Source of the DNA: Chlamydomonas sphaeroides
Lineage: Eukaryota > Chlorophyta > Chlorophyceae > Chlamydomonadales > Chlamydomonadaceae
Length of the DNA: 64,000 nucleotides
Direction: 5' to 3'
Assembly: GCA_001662425.1 (NCBI GenBank)
Contig: BDDC01000224.1
Span: forward strand, 20,193-84,192
Shown: in pieces, positions 21,873 to 33,818 of the stretch
Layout of the letters: every line of letters starts with the position of its first letter
How positions within the stretch are numbered: the first letter of the stretch is position 1
Made by a program: the position numbers and the translations under genes
Notes under the pieces: model-generated
The model's database searches: none
What the model was told of the DNA's origin: nothing
The model's input: only the letters and a program-made list of their open reading frames with translations

Positions 21873-23780
21873 GCGGCAGGGCCGCTGGCAGCCTCAGCGT
21901 GTGTTGTATTGTCACCGGCGCCGGCCGTCGGCGTCGGTCATGGTGGTGGGTTGGAGGTGGCGTGGAGTGTCCAGATCCAGGCCGCGCGCCATGGCTGTGC
22001 ACAAGGGCGCTGCGCCCGCGCGAGCCCACCGTGGGTATGCTTACCCGGTGTCTGCAGAGCGCGAGCGCTGGTGGAGACGAGAGTGTTCTGCCTTTCGGTG
22101 TGGTTTCGGCTGTCTCGGTGTGGTTTCGGCAGGCGGGCAACCTAGGCAGTGGGCCCTGGGCCCAGCATGCGGCCAGCGGTGGTGCGTGTGCGGCGTTGCA
22201 GGCTGAGGCCCGGCGTGGTAGCCAGGCCGACGGTTGCGCCTGGTGCCTTGCGCGCCTGAGCAATGGCAGCCGTCTGGTACAAGCAAGCTGCGGCCGGTTG
22301 TAATCATCGGTCGGGTCCGTTGTGTTCCCCGTGCTGCCTTCGCGTACTTTCGCTTTTATGGTCTCCACGGCGGGCCTTCCCGCCGCGTCTTGCGGCTACC
22401 AGCTTGCGCAGCTGCGCATGGGTGCATGGCTCAACCCCAGAAGGGGCCACCCAGACCAGACCACACGGTCGGTCATGATGCCGACGTAGCGGTCACGAAC
22501 AGCCGCAGCCGCCTGCAAGGCATCCTGGCATCGCTTCAATATGAGCGTCAGCCGGCCTGCCGCGTGCCGCCCGCAATGCGCCAAGCGGCTGACCCGCCGG
22601 AACCCGCCGCGACAATGCCGCCCTCTTGCGAGCTGAACTGGACCCGGGCTACTGCGCAGCGTAACACCACGACCTGCCTTCGTGGCTGGCACTGTTGCAG
22701 TGTTGAAGCTGGTGTGGTGAGGGCAGCTAGACACCTACATTGCTGAATCGCCTTCGACAGAATCAAGCGCCAGCGCTGTTGCAGTCAGCACGTATCCGGA
22801 GGGTGGCGCCCACGCCCCCAACCCTGTGCACGGACACAGCCGTAGCGGTATCCCCTGCTCGGCCCGCTGCCTGGTCCCCTTGGTTGCACACTTGACGGAA
22901 TGGGTCGACGCGCAAAGGGGCGCAGCCCCTACCCAGTCCTTCGTTTGGGGCTGTCGGCCGCCCCGAACAATGGGGCCACTTCAGGTTACGCTGTTTGACG
23001 CAGGCTCCCACCAGCCACGACCCTATCGACTCGCCATACGTCACAGTACCGGTATTTGTCGAGAACGGCCGGGACATGGCCGGGTCACGCTTGAATGAAA
23101 AGAAATGGCAGGCACCCCGCCCCCCGCGGCCTCGCGCTTGCACAAGTTTACGGCCGCTACCGCAACAGCTATCGCAACAGCCACCGCCCAGCCAGCGAGG
23201 CACGGCCAGGAAGCAGGGCCCGCCCTCGCTGTCAACTCAGCCCCCAACACCGCTACGCTTGCGCTTGGCGCCGCCAGCTGAGGCTGAGCTTGGCCGCATG
23301 CCGCTGCCGCTAGGCCTCGGCCCGGGGGTGTTCTTCTTCTTCTGCGAGCGAGCGTGGCTGTGGGAATTCTGGTAGGGCGATTGAGGGCCGCTACGCTTTA
23401 TGCTTACACCTGCGCCACCTCCGCCTGCCTCGGCGAGAGCACTGTCCTTGCGTGTCCGACAGAACAACCTTGTCATTCATACGTCCGAAGAAATGGTAGT
23501 CTGCCGCCTCCCGCTGTCACTCGCCTCTGCGTAAGTTCATGCCCACCCCTGTCGACACCGCCTCCCGCCGCAAACTAAGGCAGCTTGCTGCACGCAGCAT
23601 CAGCTGCACAGCAAGCCGCGAAACTCCTGCCCCATAGCTCGAGTGCCGTGCCGCCGCCGCGCTGCCGCCATGGGCAGTCCTGCACACGTATTCACCGCCT
23701 CGCAGCCCGGACCTGCGCTTCCTTGCCCTTCCTCCCCTTGCCCTCGCCGCTCTTCCCCTCCATCCCCGTACATAGACCCC
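21873..23780. other. Intergenic, 1.9 kb, convergent 3' ends
   Basis: This lies between ORMDL (+) and the FHA-RING gene (-). Candidate poly(A) signals are TGTAA at 22299-22303 for ORMDL and TTACA at 23404-23408 (minus-strand TGTAA) for the FHA-RING gene, 373 bp past its stop. A 16-bp direct repeat (TCGGTGTGGTTTCGGC) occurs at 22095-22110 and 22115-22130. No gene is supported in the rest. Confidence 0.5.
22299..22303 (+). terminator. Candidate TGTAA poly(A) signal of ORMDL
   Basis: TGTAA 427 bp downstream of the ORMDL stop on the coding strand; I see no earlier copy in that 3' region. Use is inferred from the volvocine algal consensus. Confidence 0.45.
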
Positions 23781-25689
23781 TCACCGCCTCCCGGCCGCGC
23801 CGCCTCCCTGGTTCCGCATCGTGTTGAGCCCTGCCCCGCCGCCCCCGTGCTCGCTGGCGCGAAAGCGCGCGGCCATAGAGTTCGGGTCGTCTACCGCATG
23901 CCCCATCTGGCGGCCGCCCTCCAGCCCCGCCATGTTGGGGTCGTGCAGGCCGCCCGCTCCCGCAGCGCCGAGAGCGCCCTGCGGGTTGTTGGCGTTGGGG
24001 AGGTTGGGGTCGAGCGCAAAGCGGTTCCGCGCCGCTGAGTTCTGCGCCTGCATGGGGGGCGGCGGTGGGCACGTGTCAGCGGCATCGGCTGCTCGGCGTG
24101 GCCCGCGCAGCCCCGCTTGGCTGCCATGCCAACACGCAACCTACGGATTGCGGAATCCGTACGCACGGCCCACCTGTTGCCCTTCCCTCCCCGGCTCACC
24201 TGCTGGCGCCGCTGCTGCATGGCCGTGCTCCAGCCCTCCAGCACGCTGGGCCCCACCTCTTCCCACGCCAGCTGCTTACGCCGCCGCTCGCGCTTGCTGT
24301 TGGGCGACACCAGGTTGTGCGTAATGATGTCGGTCACGGTGTTATCCACGGAACGGCAGCGCACCGGCACGCCTGCGGTGAAGCACGGGCCAAACAGGCC
24401 AGGTCAGGGTGCAAGCAGCGTACCGTACCGCGGGCTGCTACGATGGCCGCGCATCACCGCAGGCGAGACTGGGAACAGGACGCCGTCGCACCTGCGCTTG
24501 GTTTTCTACACTCAGGGCATGACTGCTTTTGCGCCAGCCAGCTGGCCAGGCATATGCCGCAAAACATGTGCCCGCAGGACAGCGCGTGTGCGCCCGCGAG
24601 CCAGTCGTGGCAGATGGCGCAGGTCAGGTGGTTGGCGATGAGCGCCGCCACGTCCTTGGCCGTGGTGACCGCGGTCTTGGCCTTCTTGTTCTCCTTGTCG
24701 CCGCTGCTGGTGGACGGCTCCTCGCACTCCATGTCCTCCTGGCCCGTGCGCTCAATCTCGTGGAACTTGCGGGCGCGGGCCTGTGGGCGCGGGGAGCGGG
24801 GCGAGAGGAGGCATGTGGTGCTGTGATGCGAAGCTTGTCGGCCAAAGTGGGCCGGGCCGGCGAGCCGGACACGGCCGGTATGCGCTGGATTAGCGCGGTC
24901 CACCGCTCGCAATGGAGTCCGGGGCAAGACAGCAGGGCGGCGGGTGTGGGTCGGCGGGCGTGGCATGCTAAGCATGTTGGTGGTCTAGGGTGTCTGCGAC
25001 AGCCCGCGGCGCACTGGGCTACAGCGTGCGCTGCGGCGTGAGTCACGGCTCACCTGGCCGTTGCTACGGGGCTGCGCCTGCTGTTGGGCTGGCGAATTGA
25101 AGGCGCTGTCTGTGTCATCGTCTAGCGGCGTGTAGCGGAACAGGAAGGGGTTGGCCACCGTGACGTCCGGCGTCTCGCTGCGGGCCACAATGGTCTCTGG
25201 CCCACCAAAGCCGATCTGCGCGGCCGGCACGGGCGGGGCGGGCCGCGTGGGTATGGGCGGATGGGGGAAAGTGTTGGGGAGCCACTTTACGCATCCAAGA
25301 TCGACACAGCACGTGCTGGCGCCTTTGTTCATGGGGCATCAGGCCGCTGGCTAATGTGTGGCTGGGCGCAGCTAGAGGAATACCAACAGCACGGACCCCG
25401 CACCCACCACGTCGCCGCGCCGCAGCTCCCACGTCTCGTCCCCGCGCAGACGGCGCAGGAACTCGCCCTCCCGCGCAATGTAGGTCCCATTCGTAGAGCT
25501 CAGGTCGCGGAGGACCAGGCTGCCGTCCGGCTGAACGCAAATTTTGGCATGCTTGCGAGATAGCAGGAACGGCACCTCCGGGCAGTCTAAGCGAATCGTC
25601 GAGTCACTCTCGCGTCCAATGCTGACGACGCCAGCGTGCGCCAAGCCCACGAGGTCGTAAAATATAGTTCGATTCACCCCTCGAATCAT
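23781..25689 (-). CDS. FHA-RING E3 ubiquitin ligase (CHFR/RNF8-like)
   Basis: Five exons, 25384-25689, 25054-25215, 24492-24780, 24200-24372 and 23781-24047, sum to 1197 nt (398 residues). The N-terminal FHA domain has GRESDSTIRLD, LLSRKHAKI and LSSTNGTYI, the residues that read phosphothreonine peptides. After a Gln-rich linker (SPAQQQAQPRSNGQ) a charged helix leads to a C3HC4 RING: CAICHDW, LSCGHMFCGIC, CPEC. A basic stretch, SKRERRRKQL, follows and may be a nuclear localisation signal. The C-terminus is Asn/Gly/Ala-rich. FHA plus RING is the layout of CHFR and RNF8, which add ubiquitin in mitotic checkpoint and DNA-damage signalling. The cysteine-rich C-terminus of CHFR is not seen, and neither is the RNF8 coiled coil in full, so orthology is left open. 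Confidence 0.9.
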
Positions 25690-26068
25690 TTCAGAGCTGC
25701 CAGCCCTGCCGCCGGACGGCTGGCTCTAATCTGGGGGCAGCACTACTGCTTGACGCGTGTTGGAGTCGTGGTGAAGCTGGGCTGACGCTACAGTATTTGG
25801 CCGTCTTTCAGCGCAGAGCAGCTGCTGCAGCCTAACGCAGTTACGTCGATGAGCGGTGTGGTTGACGAGGTGGAGTGCAAGGGAGTGTGCACCGAGCAGT
25901 GTGCCCCTGCGTCCCGACTTAAACAACAAACTCGAAATCCATCCAAAGGAGGCAAATCGTCCCAACTCCACGCTTCCGTGCCCATCCATACCAAGCAGAA
26001 CACACCTGACTGTGGTTATTATTAGCAAAGTACTGCAAGGAGACGCTTCAGTCAGGCACGCAACGAGG
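25690..26068. promoter_or_regulatory. Divergent promoter region, FHA-RING / NIPSNAP
   Basis: 379 bp separate the two start codons. The stretch is relatively AT-rich for the window. No coding exon and no recognised site is seen; both promoters must lie here. Confidence 0.5.
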
Positions 26069-28560
26069 ATGCGCGCTCCATCGGCGTTATTGCGACCACC
26101 AAGTGGCATCGTCGAGCTCAGGTGCACATATTCTGTTGTGGCAGCTCTGTAGGCGGGGGTTGGGGCGGGGGGCCCTGAGCCGCGCCTACTGCATGCGGGC
26201 GGTAGGCCGTGGCGGCAGGCCCTGGCGTTGCGTGCGTGTGTGCGGCGGCCATCAGCGGCAAGTGAGGCGTAGCAGCGCCACTTCATATCCCTACCCATAT
26301 CTCGCACATATAAGGCCAAGCCGCGGCGTCCTCCAAGCGCCCGCGACTTGCCCCCTGTCCGGCCTTGTCCGGCGGGCACTGGGGTCGTGTCGGCCGCGGG
26401 GCGTTCCTACCTGTCCGCAACATTGCCTCGCTACGCGACCGACCGACCGCCCTTCCCTCAGAGACTACGTCATCGCCGCCAGCGAGTTCAAAAACTTCGT
26501 CAAGCTCTGCGGAGAGTACGACGAGGCGCGCCGCTCCACCTACAAGGGCTTCCTGGGGTGGGTCGGTGCGCCGCACGCCTGCCACTCACAACGCCCCGCG
26601 CCGTGCGGGACCTTCTCCCCCACTGCTCCACGCGCGCGCAGCGCCGCCCATGCGCCGCGTCCGTGCTACTGCGCACCTGCCACACCCTGCCACACCCCCC
26701 CGCGCCCATCCTTTTGCCGCAGCATGTTCACTGCAGACACCGGCGGCAACGTATCCCGGGTCGTCCACATGTACCACTTCAAGGTACGGGTCAGGGCCGG
26801 GGGTACGACAGCGCGCCAGGGCCACTGCTCTCCTGTGGCAACTGCCCTCTCCTCGGTGGGCATCGCCCCTGCACACCCGCCGCTACGCATGTCAGCCTGT
26901 CAACCCGTGCCGCATATGCCCTGCCCCACGCCCCGTGGCCCCCCGACTCCGCCCACCGCATCCCGGCCGCAGGACTTCGCAGCGCGCGATGCCACCCGGA
27001 AGGCGGCGGCCGCGAACCCCTGGTGGCAGGAGTTCACAGACCGGGCGCGTGCGTGCCTCCTGACCAAGGCGAGAGCCGCACCCGCCCTTTATTTTAGCCC
27101 CGCGCCCACGGTGATACCAACGCCCGGGAGTCGCGGAGGCCAGATGGCGCGTACGGACTGCTGTAACGGGCCCGCGCACAAACAACGTCCCTTGCCTTAC
27201 GCAGGAGTCCACCATCCTCCGGCAAGCGCCGCCAGAGGTATACGCGGCGGCCGGCATCAACTGCTCCTCTGCCTTTGCGGACAGCGTGCTGCCGCAGCCG
27301 CCAGGTGCGGCCGCGCCTGGGCCGGGGCGCGGGGCACGACAGAGCCGTGTGCGCGCCCGGCGCTGCTCTCTGACCCTCCACCCCGCCCAACCCGGCCCCC
27401 CTCTGCCCTGGCAGGTAGCGACCAGCAGGTGTGTCAGGCCAGCAGCAGCCCTCAGGGTGACGGCCGCCTCGCCCAGGGGGCGCGGCCACAGCATTGCACC
27501 TCGGCCATCTCCGCCGAGTCCAGCCGCAGCGCTGCGTCAGGGCCCAGCAGCCCCACGCAGCACCCGCGTCCACACGCTGCGCCCAGCCCTGATGCCAGCG
27601 CCACGTCCGCCCCACCTGGCCCTGCCATTCCGCCACTGCCGCTGCCACTCCACCGCACCGGCCCCGCAACCGCCCACCATCGTGCCGCGCCACCGCCGCC
27701 GCTATCGCCCACCGCGCCGGCCTTGCCGCCGCCCTGTCCCAGCTGCCTTGCTGCCGCCGCCCCACGCCAGGTGGTGTACGAGCTGCGCACCTACCGGCTG
27801 CGGCCGGGCCGGGACGGAGTCAAGCAGCTGATGGGAGCTTTTCGGACCGGGTGCGGCGGGGGCCGCGCTGCTGCAAGGTGCTGCAAGCGGCGCTCGCCCG
27901 GCCGCGTGTGTTTATGTTTGTGTACAAGTGAAGTGTGTGAACCTGTGGCTCTGCGCTCGGCCGCGCCCGTGCCCGCGTGCGGCCAGGCTGCCGTCCAAGC
28001 TGGCCGCGGACGGGGTGGGCCAGCTGGCGCTGCTGGGCTACTCGGACGTGGGGCTGCTCAACACCGTGTACGAGGTGTACAGGTGGGAGGCTATACGCAG
28101 GCTGGGGAGGGCGGTGATGCGTTGAGGGGTGCAACACAGCCGCCAGGACCTGGACCTGGCCGCTCCAGGGGCCTGTGGCTAAGCGAGTGGGCGCGTGTGC
28201 GTGTGAACCGACAATGGAGCCCGCCGAGGGCATGAAGCGTGCCGCTTGGCTCTGCCTGGACCAGCGCTTGTGCGCTTGTGTGCGCCCTTGCCCCGCAGGT
28301 ACCCGTCCGCACAGCAGCTCGTCGAGTGAGTTCGCGCCGCTCGTGTGCCTGTCTCCCTGCCGAGCCGCCCAGGAGGGCTGACGTCAAATGAAGCAGTGCG
28401 CACCCCTGACTCACCTGTGTGCTCCCGGCCCTGACGCAGGGCGTGCGAGCGCACGCGGGCGGCCCCCGAGTGGCAGGCCGCTAAGCAGACGGCCTACTCG
28501 CTGTGCCACGACTTTCACATCTCCTTCCTGCACCCCACCGCCTTCTCGCCCTGGCGGTGA
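26069..28560 (+). CDS. NIPSNAP: NIPSNAP family protein
   Basis: NIPSNAPs are small dimeric alpha+beta barrel-type proteins, mostly mitochondrial, linked to mitophagy and lipid or vesicle traffic. Ten exons: 26069-26121, 26462-26557, 26723-26783, 26973-27068, 27205-27304, 27415-27428, 27771-27850, 27987-28082, 28299-28325 and 28440-28560. They sum to 744 nt (247 residues), close to the family norm. Both repeats are visible: VELRDYVIAASEFKNFVKLC with MYHFKDFAARDATR and WWQEF, then VVYELRTYRLRPG with GYSDVGLLNTVYEVYRYPS and AAPEWQAAK. Exon 4 ends at a GC donor (AAG|GCGAGA). The 14-nt exon 6 is needed to keep phase and codes only SDQQ with its flank. The start MRAPSALLRPPSG is Arg/Ser/Ala-rich without acids, which would suit a short mitochondrial presequence. 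Confidence 0.9.
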
Positions 28561-29832
28561 CGCCGCGGCCCGGACGTCGGTCACACCGCTGCAGGCGGCC
28601 CAGGCCGCATGGGGCAGCTTACCGCCCCAGGAGGCGGCGGGGGGGGGGACGAGATGCACACCTGATCAGGCATTAACCTGGTTGGAGGCCGTGGGGTCTA
28701 GGGAGGGGGTGAGCGGTGCGGCGGGCGTCGCTGGAATCATAGCGGGCGGCAGCGCTATGCGCAGGTTGAGGGCGGCGATGCGCGGTGAGCGGTGCGGCGG
28801 CTGGGGCAGCCGTGGTTGGTTGGCAAGGCAGGCGAGGGCAGGCGGCACCTACGGCGGGTCGGCGGCATGCGTTGCGGCTGTAGGCAACCGTATGTATGTC
28901 ACTGACAGGTCACGCAAAGTGCATTCCCGTGACGGCACGGGAGGGTAGCGTGTTGCTATGGTTCCTTGGTCGGCGGGTTGGATGACAGGGCCAGGAGGAC
29001 CTGCTCCTGGACAAGGCACATCGCCCGGCGCATGACGCAAGTAAGAGGCTCGCGTACGGCCTGTCTGGACTGCATATACATCTTCAAGAAGGGAATACCC
29101 TTGTCTGAGCCACCTATCAAACAAACTGCCGCCGTCGCAGCACAGCCCGCATGCCCGCAAGTAGTGTGCACTGTGAAGTGCACGCCAGGGTGGCACCGGC
29201 CTGTGCGGCACCCGGCGACACTGCCGGCCACAGCAGGCGCTGCTTCATGTCGCAGTGTATCATGATAGGGGGAGAGGAAGATGCCACAAGAAGACTGGTT
29301 GCGCATGCTGTAGGCACGACGGCCTGTGAAGCATGTGCGTGTGCGGTTGGGCTCTCCTGCGGCTCCTGGCACGATGGCACGTCGGGTCGCGGTACAATAC
29401 GGGACTGCCCCGTCTCACGCCCGAGCACGCGCACTCAGCCGGCGGTCTTCTCAAAACCTCTTATCTGTTGCACCGCATGAAGCATCAGGCGGGTCGGGGG
29501 GGAGGTCGTGTCCGGGCCGGGCCGGGCCGGGGCAGGGGCAGAAGCCTGGGGGATGTGCGCGTCATAGGCGCTCCTGGTGCGCGTATCCATCCAGTGGATC
29601 CTGCCGCCAGCACGTTCCCTGCCCACATACAAGTGCTTAGCCAGCTCCCTAGCTCAATTGCACGTCGGCAACACATGCAAAGCGAAAGCTTACACGGTGC
29701 AGGATTTGCTTTTGGCCACCAGCGCTCTACAGTTTCCCAGTTGATGAACACGCCAAAAAGATCTTGAGTCGATATCAGTCGCTGCTGCGCGTTGTTGACA
29801 CCTTGACGGAGGCCTAGCGGCGGAGGGGCGGC
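28561..29832. other. Intergenic: NIPSNAP 3' region and YTH promoter
   Basis: Both neighbours are on the plus strand. No TGTAA is seen soon after the NIPSNAP stop. A G-rich run with GGGCC repeats lies at about 29490-29545. No exon with recognisable protein is found. Confidence 0.5.
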
Positions 29833-32800
29833 ATGGAAGACGAGCTTCTCTATGACGACGACTATCACGACGAGCTCTACCAGGACGCAGAGCTAGAAGC
29901 GGCGCAGGAGGAGCTGGGCGGCGAGGCCGCTGGTAAGCTCGGGGCTAGCGCGCGCATTCTTGTTGGTAAACGACCACCGGCCACCTCGCTGACTGCTAGT
30001 TAAATTGTGCCATGCAGAGGAGGTTGCTGCGCCAAGCGAGCCCGAGGGTGCCACGCCGAAGCAGGAGGACGAGGCGAACGCGCGCAGCTCCGAGAAGGCA
30101 GAGCCTTCAGGGAGAGACAATGCACCACAGGCTACCTCGGGCAAAGCTAACAAGCGGGTAAGCCAGGGTGCTCTTCCACAAAATGGTATGGCACGGATGC
30201 ATCTGCGCAGTCGCTCACACCTTCCCCGGCTTTGTTTTGCAGGGGGGCGGGGGAAATGGTGGGTCTGGCACAGGGTCTGGAAACACGCGCTACTTCATCA
30301 TCCGGTCCAGCACGATTCAGAACGTGTTCATCTCGGTCCGGGTGGGGGCCTGGGCGACGACGCGCATGAACGACGACAAGCTTGACGAGGCGTACCGGAC
30401 GGGCCGGGAAGTCCGGCTCCTGTACTCGGTCGCAGGCAGCAACGCGTTCCAGGGCTACGCGGTCATGCGCTCGCCGATCGGCAAGTTCGGGCGGCCCGTC
30501 GTGTGGGAGAACGGCAAGCAGTTCGGCAACCCCTTCGCCGTGGATTGGCGCGTCCTCTTTGAGCTGCCCCGCAGCGCCTGCGACCATATCCGCAACCCGC
30601 TCAACGACAACAAGGCCGTGCTGGCGGCGCGCGACGGCACGGAGCTGCCGCAGGAGCAGGGCGATCTCATCGTGCGCCTGCTCACGGAGCGCGCGCAGGC
30701 GGCGGGCGCCAAGCCGCCGCGGCAGCAGCTTGCGATGTTGGAGGGCGGCGGCCGGCCCGGGATGCCCGGCCCCATGGGTCCGCGGCCCGGCATGCCCGTC
30801 GGCCCCCGGCCAGCCATGCCCGGCATGGTCCCCGGGTTGGGGCCCGGCATGGGGCCCGGCATGGGGCCCGGCGGCCGCATGATGCCAGGTGGCATGGGCG
30901 GGCCCGGGCCGCGCGGGCCCGGCATGATGGGCGGCCCCATGGGCGGCATCGGGCCCGGCATGGGCATGGGCCCTGCCGGTCCCGGCATGGGCCCCGGCAT
31001 GGGCCCAGGCATGGGTCCGGGCATGGGCCCGGGCATGGGCCCCAACGGCCTCAACTTGGACCAGCTGCAGGCCGTCATGCTCAACGCCAACCCGGCCGCG
31101 CTGACCGCGATGCTGCGGCAGGCGGGCATGGGCCCGGGCATGCAGGCCGGCGGCATGTCGCAGCTGCAGGCGGTGGCAGCATCGCTGGTGACGCAGATGA
31201 CCAACCTGCCGCACGAGCAGCAGACAGTCGCCATGACCGCCATCACGGCCTTCAACCCCATGCTGGCGGAGGCCATCGCGGCCATCGTTACCAACGGGGG
31301 CCCGGTGGGCATGGGCATGGACGGCGGCCCTGGGTCGCAGCCCGGCGGCGGCCCCGGCTCGGGCATGGGCATGTCCAACGTCATGGGCGGCGGCGGCCCG
31401 GCCGGCGGCATGGGCATGGGGATGGGCATGGGCATGGGCGGCGGCGGGCCTGGCATGGGCGGCATGGGCCAGCAGCAGCAGCAACAGCAGCAGATGCTGA
31501 AGCAACAGCAGCAGCAGCAGCAGCAGCTGATGCAGCAGCAGGCGGCCGCGCAGCAGCAGTTTATGGGGATCAACCGCGAGGACGTTGTGCTGGAGGGCAG
31601 CGACGGCCGCGTGCGCGCCGCAGGCGGCCGCTCGCGCAGCCGCAGCCGCAGCCCCGTGGGCCGGCAGGCCGGCGGCGGCGGCGGCGCGATCGACTTCGCG
31701 CGCATGACGTACGAGGAGTACCTCCAGCAGTACGGGCGCGTGCAGGAGGCCGTACAGCGGCGGATGGGCAATGGCAACGGGGCGCACCGCGGGGCGTCGG
31801 CGGAGCGGTCGCCGCGGCGGGGTCGCGAGCCGACGCCCGGCTCGCAGGGCATGATGGGCGGTGGCGGCATGGCGGGAGCGGGGGCGGGTATGTCGGCCAA
31901 GCCCGGCGGCCAGCCGTACACTGAGGATGAGTAAGTGGCGAGGGTGAGGGTGCTCGCCGCGGCGATGATACTGCGGGGACAGCACCTGCGGATACGGGGG
32001 CACCCCGTATATGAGCACATAATAAGTTCCGCGGCTGTCTGCGGCCTTGGGGCCGTGCGCCTCGTGAGCGTCGTGGACAAGCATGGGTTTGGGCTGGCGG
32101 TTTCGCATGCGGTCCCTGGGTTTGGATTATGTATTGTTCATGAGCGCCGGCGTCAGTCCCTTGTTGCTTGCGACACTGCGACACTGCGACACGGAACCAT
32201 GCGTCCTTGGCGCGCGGTGCGTTGGGAATGCGTATGCCGCTTACTACATATGCCTACATATGCTTCTTAATATTTGTGCATGTGCATTTTCTATGGCCGT
32301 GCGTTGGTATCCATGCCCATCCAAGCGTGCGTTGCAATGGGGTGCACTGAACGGGGCGAGGGCGTCGCGTTGATCGGGGATCTGACGGGGCACCCGAAGA
32401 AAAGGACATGCTGTCTGCGTGGTGTGTGTGGGCATGCTTTGATTGGGAACTTGGTCGGGACCTTGCCAGGGTGGTCATGCCGCGTGTAGGGACAGCCGAT
32501 TATGTGGGACCTCACAGGGTGATGTCTCTCGCGTTGCTTGGGCAGTCTTGCGGCGCTGGGCTGCTACGCCGCGAAACTCCCGGGCCGGAAGGGCATTGTC
32601 CACGTGCACATAGTCTTGACACTGCGGTCTGGGTGCATTCGCATGGTCTTAGCTGCATGCAAGCTGCATTTGCATGGGTGTTGGCATGTGGGATGGCGCA
32701 TAGGCATGCGGGCATGTGGGACGGCGCATAGGCATGCGGGCGTCGAGGCTGGACACACGGCGGATGCGCGGGGGTTTGCAAACATGGCTCGCGGGCTGCG

Positions 32801-33197
32801 GCGGTTGCAGCGATGCGTTTAGGGCCTGGCGATGCGTTTTCGGGTGACTGATGGTGTTGTGAGGGCTTTGATAGGCGCCGCTGCGGGGCCTGCCACCGGC
32901 GCTTCGGCCTGACGGGGGCCGCAGGTAAGTGGCGGAGGACAGGTAGGTGCGCCAACGCGTGCGGCTTGAGTGGTAGTGGTCGATCGCCCCTCCTTCCCGC
33001 CCCGTGTCACACCGCACGTTTTGTCGGCCAAGCCCGCTTTGCGTGCCTGCTCACCCTGCCTCGGTACATCCCTCCCGCCCTCCCCCAGGTACATCCGCGT
33101 GACGCAGGCCTGGTACGCCTCGAGAGGGCAGGCGCCGCCCACGGAGAACTTCATCCGGCAGCACTACCGGCAGATGCTGTCGCAGCTGCGCAGCTGA
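29833..33197 (+). CDS. YTH-domain m6A RNA reader
   Basis: Four exons, 29833-29932, 30018-30157, 30243-31930 and 33089-33197, sum to 2037 nt (678 residues). The N-terminus is acidic (MEDELLYDDDYHDELYQD). The YTH domain follows at about residues 95-235: TRYFIIRSSTIQNVFIS, VGAWATT, SVAGSNAFQGYAVM, VVWENGKQFGNPFAVDW, NPLNDNKAVLAARDG. It resembles YTHDC1-type domains, and the tryptophans of VGAW and VVW are placed to form the m6A cage. Then come about 270 residues of Met-Gly-Pro repeats (GMGPGMGPG), a poly-Gln run, an RSRSRSRSP stretch, and MTYEEYLQQYGR. If the last intron is not spliced, TAA at 31932-31934 ends the protein at 643 residues. The last exon adds YIRVTQAWYASRG and ends MLSQLRS. A TGTAA at 33438-33442 favours the longer form. 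Confidence 0.9.
32683..32738. repeat. 28-bp direct tandem duplication in the last YTH intron
   Basis: Two adjacent 28-bp copies (32683-32710 and 32711-32738) begin GGCATGTGGGAYGGCGCATA and differ at one base. They lie in the 1158-bp intron between YTH exons 3 and 4. Confidence 0.85.
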
Positions 33198-33818
33198 GCT
33201 GCAGGCGCGCGGTCGCATGGGGCTTCTTGGATTCGCGCTCGACTGTGGCTGGCTCGGCGGAGGGGATGTTTGCGGAGGGTTGCGATTGGGTGAGAACTGA
33301 GCAAACTCGGGGCGAGCTATGGTGGCAGAAATTTGGCGAACTCGGGTATCGGGCTATGCATGCAGATGCAAAAACACGCAGACATTTGGGATTTGGGACG
33401 ATGGCAGTGGCGAGGGGCTCGGAGAGGCTAGGCGTCCTGTAACATGGCGCGATCGCGAACGTCTGTCCCCCTGCTGCCCCAACCCGCGTAAGCGTAAGCA
33501 AGCACGCCGTACACCTGCCCCAACCCACCGTCATGCTATGAAGAGATAAGCCTGTACGTAGCCGCAACCGCCGACCGCAACGTACGCTACGTCCGTCGCG
33601 TCCGTCGCGTCGCACGCGCCACCTAGTCGACCCGCTATCGCCAGCACTGTGACGTGCAGCTGCAACCACCAGGGTCCACTGCCCCAGCCGCTTTTGCGCC
33701 CGTGCCCGCCGCGCCAAGACTGTCCAAAACCCTCTGCTCCCGCCGCAGCTCTGGCCCACAGCTCCAGCCCATTAGCGCGGGCACACGTCCCAAACCACCG
33801 CCGGCCACCAAACGGCCC
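33198..33818. other. Intergenic, convergent 3' ends of YTH and gamma-CA genes
   Basis: A TGTAA sits at 33438-33442 on the plus strand, 241 bp after the YTH stop in exon 4. No minus-strand TGTAA for the gamma-CA gene is seen. No exon is supported. Confidence 0.5.
33438..33442 (+). terminator. Candidate TGTAA poly(A) signal of the YTH gene
   Basis: TGTAA on the coding strand, 241 bp after the exon-4 stop. I see no TGTAA between the alternative stop at 31934 and this point, which argues that the transcript extends through exon 4. Confidence 0.5.

Noticed and set aside
26103..28235. 710-codon plus-strand frame across the NIPSNAP locus
   Set aside because: It runs through introns in a different frame from the NIPSNAP exons and has no domain.
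30147..32108. 653-codon minus-strand open frame rich in His/Ala/Arg
   Set aside because: It is the antisense of the GGC/ATG/CCG repeats in the YTH gene. High GC keeps antisense frames open; composition has no protein character, while the plus strand has a YTH domain.
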